Positions 1-6,122 of a stretch of DNA of 13,532 bases are shown one piece after another. Made by a program: the position numbers and the translations under genes. This stretch comes from JACCXJ01 sp052387115 (GTDB lineage Bacteria; Pseudomonadota; Gammaproteobacteria; JACCXJ01). Each line of letters starts with the position of its first letter. Positions within the stretch are counted from its first letter, which is position 1. The notes beneath the pieces were generated by a model, which saw nothing but the letters and a program-made list of their open reading frames with translations, made no database searches and was not told the DNA's origin. The stretch is taken from assembly GCA_052387115.1 (NCBI GenBank), contig JBQTJM010000004.1:1-13532 (forward strand), read 5' to 3'.

Positions 1-449
1 CCCTCTACAGCACCTTCATCTATTTACAGGAAGAGGCCCGTTCGCGCTGGCCGGAGGTGCGCATCGAGGTGATTCCGGGCGTCAGCTCCATCACGGCGGT
101 ACCGGCGGTAACGGGGATCCCGCTCGCGGATGGCCAGGAGCGCATCGCCATCCTGCCCGGCACCTATGGCCTCCAAGACCTAGTCGAGGTGTTACGGCGC
201 TTCGACACCGTCGTCCTCATGAAAATCGGTGCCGAGCTACCCCGGATCATTGCGGCGCTCGAAGCCGAGAGGCTACTCGACCGCGCCGTGTACGTCTCAC
301 GGGCCACGATGCGCGAGCAGCGCATCGTGCGCGACCTGCGCGAGGTCGGCACCGAGCGCGGCGACTGTTTCGCCATGGTAGTGGTTTCGCGCAAGGAGCG
401 GAGCGGCCTCCTCGCCGGAACAGTGCCATTGCGGGAGCTGGCGGGATGA
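1..449 (+). CDS. cobI: Precorrin-2 / cobalt-factor II C20-methyltransferase, 3' part (5' end outside window)
   Basis: SAM-dependent methyltransferase that adds a methyl at C20 of precorrin-2 (CobI) or cobalt-factor II (CbiL), in the cytoplasm. The frame is open from base 3, so the N-terminal GxGPG SAM loop lies upstream. About 148 residues remain. They begin with the family stretch LYSTFIYL, then VIPGVSSITAVPA (tetrapyrrole methylase core) and the C-terminal VSRATMREQRIV...GDCFAMVVVS typical of CobI/CbiL. A GTG at 57 is an internal codon, not the start. The TGA stop overlaps the ATG of cbiG (ATGATGA), so the two are translationally coupled. The neighbouring cbiG favours the cobalt-containing CbiL substrate, but sequence alone does not separate CobI from CbiL. 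Confidence 0.9.
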   Translation, partial: LYSTFIYLQEEARSRWPEVRIEVIPGVSSITAVPAVTGIPLADGQERIAILPGTYGLQDLVEVLRRFDTVVLMKIGAELPRIIAALEAERLLDRAVYVSRATMREQRIVRDLREVGTERGDCFAMVVVSRKERSGLLAGTVPLRELAG

Positions 450-1600
450 TGTCAAATGCCGAGCGCAAGCCCTATGCCCTCTATGCCATCACCAAGCACG
501 GGATCGGGATCGCCACGCGCCTTTTGCCGAGCCTGCCCGGCGCTGATCTCTATGTCTCCGAGAAGCTCCACGCATCAGCGCCCACGGGCGCGCTGCCCCT
601 GCGCCTACCGATGGGGCCGCGGCTCGTCGAAACCTTCGATGCCTACGACTGCCATGTCTTCATCATCAGCGTGGGCGCGGTGGTACGGCTTATCGCACCG
701 CTGCTCCAGGACAAGAAGGTGGACCCGGCGGTGGTCTGCATCGACGATGACGCGCGCTTCGCCATCTCGGTGCTCTCGGGCCATGTCGGCCGCGGCAACG
801 CCTACACGGATCGGATCGCGGGACTGCTGGACGCGCAGGCGGTCATCACTACTGCTTCGGATGTGCGCGGCACGCTGACCGTGGACATCCTCGGGCGTGA
901 GCTCGGCTGGACGCTCGACGATCCGGATCGCAATGTCACCCGCGGATGCGCTGCCGTCGTGAACGCCGCCCCCGTCGCCTTCGTACAGGAGAGCGGCGAA
1001 CCCGGGTTCTGGCCGGAGGACCGGGCGCTGCCCGAGGGTGTGAGCTACGCCGGCTCGCTCGATGCCGTCGATCCGGCCTTGCCCGAGATCCTGCTGGTAG
1101 CCACTGATCGCGAGTTTCGCGAGACCCACCCGGCGCACTGGGCGAACGCCGTCATCTACCGGCCGAAGAGTCTGGTCTTGGGCTTGGGCTGCGATCGGGG
1201 TGCCGCGCCCGAGATGGTGGAGCGCGGGGTTCTCGCGATCCTCGCTGAACACCGGCTATCGATAAAATCCGTCAAGGCCATCGCGACGGTGGATCGCAAA
1301 GCGGACGAGCCGGCCTTTCTGTACCTCCGCGACCGCTACGATTGGTCGCTCGAAATCTATACAGCCGTGCAACTCGATGCCGTGCCGGGGATCGAGAACC
1401 CCTCGGAGACCGTCAAGCGCCATGTGGGAACGCGTGGCGTAGCCGAGCCGGCGGCGCTCCTCCGCGCCGGCGCCGAAGCGCTCTTGGTCCCCAAGCTGAT
1501 TTACACCGAGCCGCACGCCGGACGCTCGATGACCCTGGCCGTGGCCCGCATTCCCTATCCCAAGCGGCGCGTTGCGCAGAGCGAGATCGGCGATGGATGA
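446..1600 (+). CDS. cbiG: Cobalt-precorrin-5A hydrolase CbiG
   Basis: In the cobalt-early pathway CbiG opens the ring-A lactone of cobalt-precorrin-5A and releases the two-carbon fragment as acetaldehyde. The 384 residues are slightly longer than the usual ~340-350. The order matches the three CbiG domains. An N-terminal domain contains the GAVVRLIAPLLQDKKVDPAV region (about residues 75-95) and the SGHVGRGNAYTDRIA and ITTASD motifs. A variable middle domain follows. The C-terminal CbiG_C domain starts near VLGLGCDRGAAPE (Cys at about residue 249) and includes the IATVDRKADEPAF stretch. The ATG at 446 sits 8 nt after GGGAG and overlaps the cobI stop. Its 3' end overlaps cobJ by 8 nt. CbiG is diagnostic for the 'anaerobic' type of ring contraction. 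Confidence 0.95.
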   Translation: MMSNAERKPYALYAITKHGIGIATRLLPSLPGADLYVSEKLHASAPTGALPLRLPMGPRLVETFDAYDCHVFIISVGAVVRLIAPLLQDKKVDPAVVCIDDDARFAISVLSGHVGRGNAYTDRIAGLLDAQAVITTASDVRGTLTVDILGRELGWTLDDPDRNVTRGCAAVVNAAPVAFVQESGEPGFWPEDRALPEGVSYAGSLDAVDPALPEILLVATDREFRETHPAHWANAVIYRPKSLVLGLGCDRGAAPEMVERGVLAILAEHRLSIKSVKAIATVDRKADEPAFLYLRDRYDWSLEIYTAVQLDAVPGIENPSETVKRHVGTRGVAEPAALLRAGAEALLVPKLIYTEPHAGRSMTLAVARIPYPKRRVAQSEIGDG

Positions 1601-2420
1601 ATCGAAGGGGGTCTTGTACGTCGTCGGCATCGGCCCCGGCGCCCAGGATCACGCTACCCCGGCCGCGCTCGCGGCCATCGCCGATGCGGAGCTGGTCGTC
1701 GGCTATACGACCTACATCCGGCTGGTCGGGCATCTCATCAAAGGCAAGGACGTGATCCGGACCGGCATGACCGAGGAGATCGGACGGGCACGCGCGGCCG
1801 TCGAGCGGGCGCGGGACGGGGGCCGGGTAGCGCTCATCTCCTCCGGGGACGCGGGGGTCTACGGAATGGCGGGGCTGGTCTTCGAGGTCTTGCGGGACAT
1901 GGGCTGGAAGCGCGGCGATTCACCCAATCTCCGCATCGTCCCCGGCATGACGGCGATGAACTCCTGTGCTTCGCTGGTCGGCGCGCCATTGGTCCACGAC
2001 TTCTGCACCATCTCGCTCTCGGATCTGCTCACGCCCTGGCCGGTCATCGCGCGCCGTATCGAGGCGGCGGCCTCGGCCGACTTCGTGGTGGGCCTCTACA
2101 ACCCCGCGAGCGGCCGCCGCACGCAGCAGATCGTCGAGGCCCAGGCGATCCTGCGCCGCCACCGCGACGGCACGACCCCTGTGGCGCTGGTGAAGAGCGC
2201 CTACCGCAAGCGCCAGCACGTGGTCCTCTCCGATCTGGATAGTTTTCTCGACTACGAGATCGGGATGCTGACGACGGTGCTGGTCGGTTCGTCGAACACG
2301 TTCATGTTCGAGGGCTACATGGTGACGCCGCGCGGTTACACGAATAAATACGACGCGTCCGGCAAGGTTTTGCCGGGGCAGCGGCCCGGCTACTCGCTAG
2401 TCTTACCGGAGGCCGAGTGA
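1593..2420 (+). CDS. cobJ: Precorrin-3B / cobalt-factor III C17-methyltransferase
   Basis: SAM-dependent methylase that adds the C17 methyl and drives ring contraction (CobJ in the aerobic pathway, CbiH with cobalt-factor III). From the ATG at 1593 it is 275 aa. Visible motifs are the SAM loop VVGIGPG (residues 10-16), VVGYTTYIRL, ISSGDAGVYGMAGLVFE, IVPGMTAMNSCASLVGAPL, FVVGLYNPASGRR and the C-terminal MLTTVLVGSSNTF followed by TPRGYTNKY. It lacks the [4Fe-4S]-binding C-terminal extension of CbiH60-type enzymes. A TTG at 1572 would add 7 residues, but the family starts near MDESKGVLYVV, so I prefer 1593, which overlaps cbiG by 8 nt. With CbiG as neighbour it probably acts as CbiH; the symbol cobJ follows family convention. 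Confidence 0.93.
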   Translation: MDESKGVLYVVGIGPGAQDHATPAALAAIADAELVVGYTTYIRLVGHLIKGKDVIRTGMTEEIGRARAAVERARDGGRVALISSGDAGVYGMAGLVFEVLRDMGWKRGDSPNLRIVPGMTAMNSCASLVGAPLVHDFCTISLSDLLTPWPVIARRIEAAASADFVVGLYNPASGRRTQQIVEAQAILRRHRDGTTPVALVKSAYRKRQHVVLSDLDSFLDYEIGMLTTVLVGSSNTFMFEGYMVTPRGYTNKYDASGKVLPGQRPGYSLVLPEAE

Positions 2421-2833
2421 TGGCGCGTGTGGGACGTCTTGCGGGCGCTATCCTCGCCGAGACCGAGGGCCGGTATTTTTTGATCGGCAACACCAAGGAG
2501 CCGTGCGATTTCCGGTCGGAGGGCTTCGAGCCGCCTGCCGAGATCGACGCCCAAAAGCAGGCTTATGTAAGGCTGTCCGTGACGGGGATGGTGCGGATAG
2601 TACCGTCGTGGCTCACACTGGATCTTGAAGGAGAAGCGCTGGCGCGGCTCCTGGCACGGCGATTCCTCATCGAGCGCAGCGGCTCGGTGAGCGATCGACT
2701 TTGGCGTCTCGTGATCGGCGTGGACGACGAAGAAGAAGCGCCGGAGGCGGAAGAGCTCGAAGCTCAATGGCTCGCCGAGATCCCGGACAGGGTCTGGGAT
2801 CTCGTGCGCGATACGGTTCTCAGGTGCATGTGA
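2420..2833 (+). CDS. Unrecognised 137-aa protein inside the corrin methyltransferase run
   Basis: I do not recognise a family. The product is 137 aa, soluble-looking, with no signal peptide or membrane helix. The first ~100 residues alternate short hydrophobic and charged stretches (GAILAETEGRYFLIGN..., AYVRLSVTGMVRIVPSW), suggesting a small beta-rich or mixed domain. Then comes a strongly acidic linker (DDEEEAPEAEELEA) and a short amphipathic C-terminal segment. It has only two Cys (NTKEPC and the penultimate residue), so a 4-Cys metal site is unlikely. The ATG at 2420 follows GGAGG (2408-2412) by 7 nt and overlaps the cobJ stop by one base (TGATG). Its own stop overlaps the cobM ATG in the same way. 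Sealed coupling to both sides, plus sensible codon use, makes it a real gene. A role in ring contraction or intermediate hand-over is guilt by association only. Confidence 0.8.
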   Translation: MARVGRLAGAILAETEGRYFLIGNTKEPCDFRSEGFEPPAEIDAQKQAYVRLSVTGMVRIVPSWLTLDLEGEALARLLARRFLIERSGSVSDRLWRLVIGVDDEEEAPEAEELEAQWLAEIPDRVWDLVRDTVLRCM

Positions 2834-3666
2834 TGCGCGTCTACATCATCGGCGCCGGTCCCGGCGATCCCAAGCTGCTCACCTTGCGCGCGGCCGAGCT
2901 GATCGAGCGCTGCCCGGTAGTGCTCTACACCGGATCGCTGGTGCCGCGCGAGGTGCTGACCCGGGCCCGGCCGGACGCCCGGGTGCTCGACTCCGCCGGC
3001 ATGACGCTGGACGAAATCATCGCGGTGATCGTGGGGGCGCGCGACGCGGGGCAGGATGTCGCGCGCGTGCATACCGGCGATCCGCTGATTTTTGGCTCTA
3101 CGGCCGAGCAGATGCGCAGGTTGGCCGCGCTCGGCATTCCTTACGAGATCGTGCCCGGGGTTTCGGCGTTCACGGCTGCGGCGGCGGTGCTCGGGCAGGA
3201 ATTGACGCTTCCCGAGCTGTGCCAGACCGTGATCCTGACCCGCGCCGCGGGCCGGACGCCGATGCCCGAAGGGGAAGCGCTCGCCGATCTAGCCCGCCAC
3301 CGCGCGACCCTGGCCTTGTTCCTCAGCGTCACGCTGCTCAAGGAGGTGACCGAGGATTTGATCCCGGCCTACGGGGCCGACTGTCCCGTGGCCGTGGTCC
3401 ACAAGGCCACCTGTCCCGATCAGAAGATCGTGTGGGGCACACTCGCCGATATCCGCGAGCAGGTGAAGGCGGCGGGGATCCGCTCGCAGGCGATGATCCT
3501 CGTGGGTCGGGTGTTGACCGCGACAGACTTCGCCAACTCGCGGCTCTACGATCCCGACTTCAGTCACCGCTTTCGCAAGGCCAAGCGTTCTACTTCGTCA
3601 GATTCCACTGAAGGGCGTCCTGCGTTGTTGCAAGCGGACTCGAAATGCTCATTTACCGCGGAGTAA
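2833..3666 (+). CDS. cobM: Precorrin-4 / cobalt-precorrin-4 C11-methyltransferase with an added C-terminal tail
   Basis: SAM-dependent methylase of C11 (CobM in the aerobic pathway, CbiF with cobalt-precorrin-4). From the ATG at 2833 it is 277 aa. Motifs are IIGAGPGDPKLLTLRAAELI (SAM loop at residues 7-11), VLYTGSLVP, HTGDPLIFGSTAEQM (from residue 80), EIVPGVSAFTAAAA and CQTVILTRAAGRTPMPE, the latter typical of CobM/CbiF. The family normally ends soon after the LYDPDFSHRFR segment, near residue 250. Here about 25 further low-complexity polar residues (S253-E277) are read from the left arm of the palindromic element at 3588-3731. The TAA stop lies in the loop of that element's hairpin. An in-frame extension upstream to 2701 exists but would overlap the preceding gene. 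The start is coupled to that gene's stop (TGATG). Confidence 0.94.
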   Translation: MRVYIIGAGPGDPKLLTLRAAELIERCPVVLYTGSLVPREVLTRARPDARVLDSAGMTLDEIIAVIVGARDAGQDVARVHTGDPLIFGSTAEQMRRLAALGIPYEIVPGVSAFTAAAAVLGQELTLPELCQTVILTRAAGRTPMPEGEALADLARHRATLALFLSVTLLKEVTEDLIPAYGADCPVAVVHKATCPDQKIVWGTLADIREQVKAAGIRSQAMILVGRVLTATDFANSRLYDPDFSHRFRKAKRSTSSDSTEGRPALLQADSKCSFTAE

Positions 3667-3731
3667 ACTCCGTTTTCTCGCCCGCTTGCGCCTAACATGA
3701 CATCCCTTGATCAGACTCTGACAAAGTAGAA
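3588..3731. repeat. 144-bp imperfect palindromic (MITE-like) element at the cobM 3' end
   Basis: The two ends are 15-bp inverted repeats with one mismatch: TTCTACTTCGTCAGA at 3588-3602 and TCTGACAAAGTAGAA at 3717-3731. Inside, GGGcGTCcTG (3613-3622) pairs imperfectly with CAtGACatCCC (3696-3706). GCAAGCGG (3630-3637) pairs perfectly with CCGCTTGC (3682-3689). GAAA (3642-3645) faces TTTTC, and the centre is a small hairpin. The whole stretch can therefore fold into one long interrupted stem. It carries no transposase. I see no clear target-site duplication (a possible AAGC near both edges is too short to trust). This layout suits a non-autonomous insertion or a dispersed palindromic repeat. 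No second copy is present in this window, so repetitiveness is an inference. Confidence 0.6.
3658..3678 (+). terminator. Terminator-like hairpin overlapping the cobM stop codon
   Basis: CGGAG (3659-3663), loop TAAA (3664-3667) and CTCCG (3668-3672) form a 5-bp GC-rich stem with a tetraloop, followed by TTTTCT. This is a modest Rho-independent terminator for the upstream cob genes. The cobM TAA (3664-3666) is in the loop. A competing stem, TTTAC (3652-3656) with GTAAA (3663-3667), is possible. The hairpin is the core of the larger palindrome. Confidence 0.5.
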
Positions 3732-3768
3732 ATAAGCAAACACCCTAAACCATCGTTCCTCAGAAAAT

Positions 3769-3773
3769 AGGAG
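3769..3773 (+). promoter_or_regulatory. Ribosome binding site of cbtB
   Basis: AGGAG 6 nt before the ATG at 3780, one of the strongest Shine-Dalgarno sequences in the window. It marks a fresh translational start after the palindromic element, unlike the coupled starts upstream. The 48 bp between the element and this gene show no convincing -35/-10 pair. Confidence 0.75.
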
Positions 3774-3779
3774 AACCTG

Positions 3780-3956
3780 ATGTCAAATATCAGCCAAGCG
3801 CATGTGTACCCCCTAACCCGCACACGGGCCTTCGCCGCTTTCTGGGCGGCGGTCCTGGGCATCGTCATCTTGGTCGCGGTCGGCTTCGCGCCGGTCCCCG
3901 CCGTGCATAACGCCGCGCACGACACCCGTCACAGCTTCGCCTTTCCTTGTCACTGA
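3780..3956 (+). CDS. cbtB: Cobalt transporter subunit CbtB
   Basis: A 58-aa membrane protein starting at the ATG after AGGAG. It has a short polar N-terminus, one transmembrane helix at about residues 18-38 (AFAAFWAAVLGIVILVAVGF), and a short His-rich C-terminus containing HNAAHD, RHSF and a terminal PCH. A CbtB protein is exactly this: one helix plus a conserved C-terminal metal-binding His/Cys motif, always paired with CbtA. It is thought to take part in cobalt uptake for B12 synthesis, with the His-rich tail as probable Co(II) ligands. The cbtA ATG follows its stop after 2 nt. It is the first gene after the palindromic element and probably heads a new transcription unit. Confidence 0.92.
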   Translation: MSNISQAHVYPLTRTRAFAAFWAAVLGIVILVAVGFAPVPAVHNAAHDTRHSFAFPCH

Positions 3957-3958
3957 GG

Positions 3959-4624
3959 ATGGCGACGTTTAGGCGCATCGTGTTCGCGGCGATGATTTCC
4001 GGCGCGCTGGCCGGCATCACGCTGACCGTGCTGCAGGCCTCGGAGGTGGTTCCGCTCATCCTCGAAGCCGAGACCTTCGAGCATCCCGAGGGAAACGGAG
4101 CGGGCCACGAACCTCCCCCCGACTGGGCGCCCGAGGATGGCTGGGAGCGCACGCTCTACACCGCGCTCGCCAACGGCGGCGCCGCCATCGGCTTCGCGCT
4201 CTTGCTGTGCGCCTTGTTTTCCCTGCGCGAGCGCGTCTCCGTGCCGCAAAGCGCGCTCTGGGGACTGGCGGGGTTCGTCGTGTTTTATCTCAATCCCGCC
4301 CTGGGACTGCCGCCAGAGCTGCCGGGCACTCCGGCGGCGCCACTCATCGAGCGGCAGCTTTGGTGGCTCTTGACCGTGTTCGCCACGGCCGGCGGGATGG
4401 CGCTCATTGTGCTCAACCGGCAGTGGTACCGCAAGCTGGCGGGCGTGGCGCTCTTGGCCGTGCCGCATCTCGTGGGCGCACCCCACGCCGAGTCCGGCGC
4501 GGCCCTCGCGCCCACCGATCTCGCGCGCCGCTTCGTCTTCGCCGCCACGTGGACCAACGGTGTCTTCTGGTTGCTGCTGGGGAGCGTATCGGCGTGGGTA
4601 TTCCAGAGGCTGTGGCGCGTTTGA
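3959..4624 (+). CDS. cbtA: Cobalt transporter subunit CbtA
   Basis: A 221-aa polytopic inner-membrane protein, partner of CbtB in predicted cobalt import. Hydrophobic helices lie at about residues 5-27, 71-89, 98-114, 134-152, 160-173 and 199-216. The loop between helices 1 and 2 (about 36-63) is rich in Glu, Asp and His (EAETFEHPEG, GHEPPPDWAPEDGWE), as is usual in CbtA and plausible for metal capture. Other family features are FYLNPALGLPPELPGT and the R-W rich region after helix 4. An upstream TTG at 3947 overlaps cbtB, but the ATG at 3959, 2 nt after the cbtB stop, fits the family start. There is no separate Shine-Dalgarno, so translation probably depends on cbtB. Its last codons overlap the start of cobB. 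Confidence 0.93.
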   Translation: MATFRRIVFAAMISGALAGITLTVLQASEVVPLILEAETFEHPEGNGAGHEPPPDWAPEDGWERTLYTALANGGAAIGFALLLCALFSLRERVSVPQSALWGLAGFVVFYLNPALGLPPELPGTPAAPLIERQLWWLLTVFATAGGMALIVLNRQWYRKLAGVALLAVPHLVGAPHAESGAALAPTDLARRFVFAATWTNGVFWLLLGSVSAWVFQRLWRV

Positions 4625-5916
4625 ACCGCTCCCCGAGACAGTGCCCAGCGCTCTTGATCAGCGCCCCTGCCTCCGGTCAGGGCAAGACCACGGTGACCGC
4701 GGCGCTCGCGCGTTACCACGTCGCCCGCGGGCGGCGAGTACGCGTCTTCAAGACAGGTCCTGATTTTATCGACCCGATGATCCTGGAGGTCGCGAGCGGG
4801 CAGGCGGTTTACCAACTCGATCTCTGGATGGTCGGTGAGGCCGAATGCCGGCGCCTGCAGCAGACCGCCGGCCAAGAAACCGATCTTATTTTGATTGAGG
4901 GCGTCATGGGTCTTTTCGACGGCCGCCCCTCGAGCGCGGACTTGGCTGCGGCCTTTGGCGTCCCGGTGCTCTCGGTCATCGACGCGGCGGCGATGGCAGA
5001 AACCTTCGGGGCGCTGGCCCATGGGCTCGCGACCTATCGGGCGGGGCTCCTTTTCGCCGGGGTCTTGGCCAACCGGGTCGCGAGCGCCGCCCACCTCGGC
5101 ATGCTGCAATCGAGCGTCCCGAGCGGGGTCCCGTTCCTGGGTGCCCTATACCGCCATTCCGACTTTGGATTGCCCGAGCGCCATCTCGGCCTCATTCAGG
5201 CCCAGGAAATCACCGACCTGGAGCAACGTCTCGACGCGCTGGCTGAGGCGATCGGTGAAACAGGGCTCGCGGCCCTGCCGGAATCCGTGGCGTTTGCGCA
5301 AGCGCCGATCCTCGATCATCCTCGCCTGTTGCAGGGTGTCCGGATTGGCGTGGCCCGCGATCTCGCCTTCTCCTTTGTCTACCCGGCCAACCTCGATCTC
5401 CTATGGGCCCTGGGCGCGGAGCTTGTCTTTTTCTCGCCACTTAGAGACGTCGCGCTGCCCTCGATCGACAGCGTGTATCTGCCGGGCGGATATCCCGAGT
5501 TGCACATCGAGGCCTTGGCGAGCAATGAGCGGATGAAGCAGGAGCTTTGTCATCACGTGGCCGCAGGCAAACCCTTGCTGGCCGAGTGCGGAGGCATGCT
5601 CTATCTCCTCGAGGAACTCTGCGACACCGACGGCCACGTGGGGCGGATGTGCGGGATATTACCGGGCCGGGCCCGGATGCAAAGACGCTTGATGGGGCTC
5701 GGGCTCCAATCGGCCCGCTTTGACGGCGGCGAGGTCCGCGGGCATACCTTCCACCACTCACAGCTTGAAACCTTGATGCCCCCCAGCGTGACAGCGGCCC
5801 GGCAAAACGGAACGGATGGCGAGGCGATCTACCGCCGCAGCCGCTTGACGGCCTCCTACCTGCATTGGTACCTGCCGTCCGCCCCGGCCGTGGCGGCGGA
5901 GATCTTGCGTCCATGA
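4621..5916 (+). CDS. cobB: Cobyrinate a,c-diamide synthase
   Basis: ATP- and glutamine-dependent enzyme that amidates the a and c side chains of (hydrogeno)cobyrinic acid (CobB, or CbiA in the cobalt-early pathway). From TTG 4621 it is 431 aa. The N-terminal dethiobiotin-synthetase-like ATPase domain has the P-loop ASGQGKTT (residues 17-24), then FKTGPDFIDPMI and LIEGVMGLFDG. The C-terminal class I glutaminase domain has YLPGGYPELH, the nucleophile in AECGGMLYL (Cys at about 323), GHTFHHS and YLHWYLPS. The start is uncertain. TTG 4621 overlaps the cbtA stop as TTGA, matching the coupling style here. GTG 4612 and GTG 4594 (GGGGAG 9 nt upstream) are alternatives that would add 3 or 9 residues. 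The long open frame further upstream is only a shadow of cbtA. Confidence 0.94.
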   Translation: MNRSPRQCPALLISAPASGQGKTTVTAALARYHVARGRRVRVFKTGPDFIDPMILEVASGQAVYQLDLWMVGEAECRRLQQTAGQETDLILIEGVMGLFDGRPSSADLAAAFGVPVLSVIDAAAMAETFGALAHGLATYRAGLLFAGVLANRVASAAHLGMLQSSVPSGVPFLGALYRHSDFGLPERHLGLIQAQEITDLEQRLDALAEAIGETGLAALPESVAFAQAPILDHPRLLQGVRIGVARDLAFSFVYPANLDLLWALGAELVFFSPLRDVALPSIDSVYLPGGYPELHIEALASNERMKQELCHHVAAGKPLLAECGGMLYLLEELCDTDGHVGRMCGILPGRARMQRRLMGLGLQSARFDGGEVRGHTFHHSQLETLMPPSVTAARQNGTDGEAIYRRSRLTASYLHWYLPSAPAVAAEILRP

Positions 5917-6122
5917 CACCGCGCCACGAAGAAAAAACCTGCCCCAGATGCCATCGGGCTTTTGAATGCAAGGCAGGCTCGAACCTAATATGCCAGTGCG
6001 CACAAGTGCCGCTCTCGTCGGAGGAAACCGACTATATTCTCAGTCGCTATGCCGACTGCTTGTGCGCGGATTGTCTTGAGGCACTCAAGGCCGAACGACA
6101 GAATGCAGCGCTATCGGCCTGA
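5913..6122 (+). CDS. Small cysteine-rich CWC family protein
   Basis: A 69-aa soluble protein with eight cysteines: CPRC (10, 13), C19, CQC (27, 29) and CLCADC (49, 51, 54). This spacing is that of the 'cysteine-rich CWC' family, small bacterial proteins of unknown function that probably bind zinc or another metal. The first five cysteines and the C-terminal CxCxxC are separated by a helical, charged segment (SSEETDYILSRYAD). The ATG at 5913 overlaps the cobB stop (ATGA) with GGAG 11 nt upstream. Its 3' end overlaps bluB by 20 nt, so it is tightly embedded between ring amidation and lower-ligand synthesis. Any role in metal handling for the pathway is inferred from position only. Confidence 0.85.
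   Translation: MTPRHEEKTCPRCHRAFECKAGSNLICQCAQVPLSSEETDYILSRYADCLCADCLEALKAERQNAALSA

Noticed and set aside
605..1252. Long antisense open frame opposite cbiG (215 aa).
   Set aside because: Typical high-GC antisense shadow with no recognisable domain; the + strand frame has full CbiG motifs.
2701..2832. Upstream in-frame extension of cobM.
   Set aside because: It overlaps the preceding gene, is Arg-rich shadow sequence, and the family starts at MRVYIIGAGPG.
3711..3721. 11-bp palindrome TCAGACTCTGA and a TTGATC -35-like hexamer before cbtB, as an operator/promoter.
   Set aside because: Both fall within the right arm of the 144-bp element, so their symmetry is explained by it, and no good -10 box follows.
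4207..4620. Long upstream extension of the cobB frame, which would make a 569-aa fusion protein.
   Set aside because: The stretch lies over cbtA in another frame, is Arg/Ala-rich shadow sequence, and CobB family similarity begins only at CPALLISAPASGQGKT.
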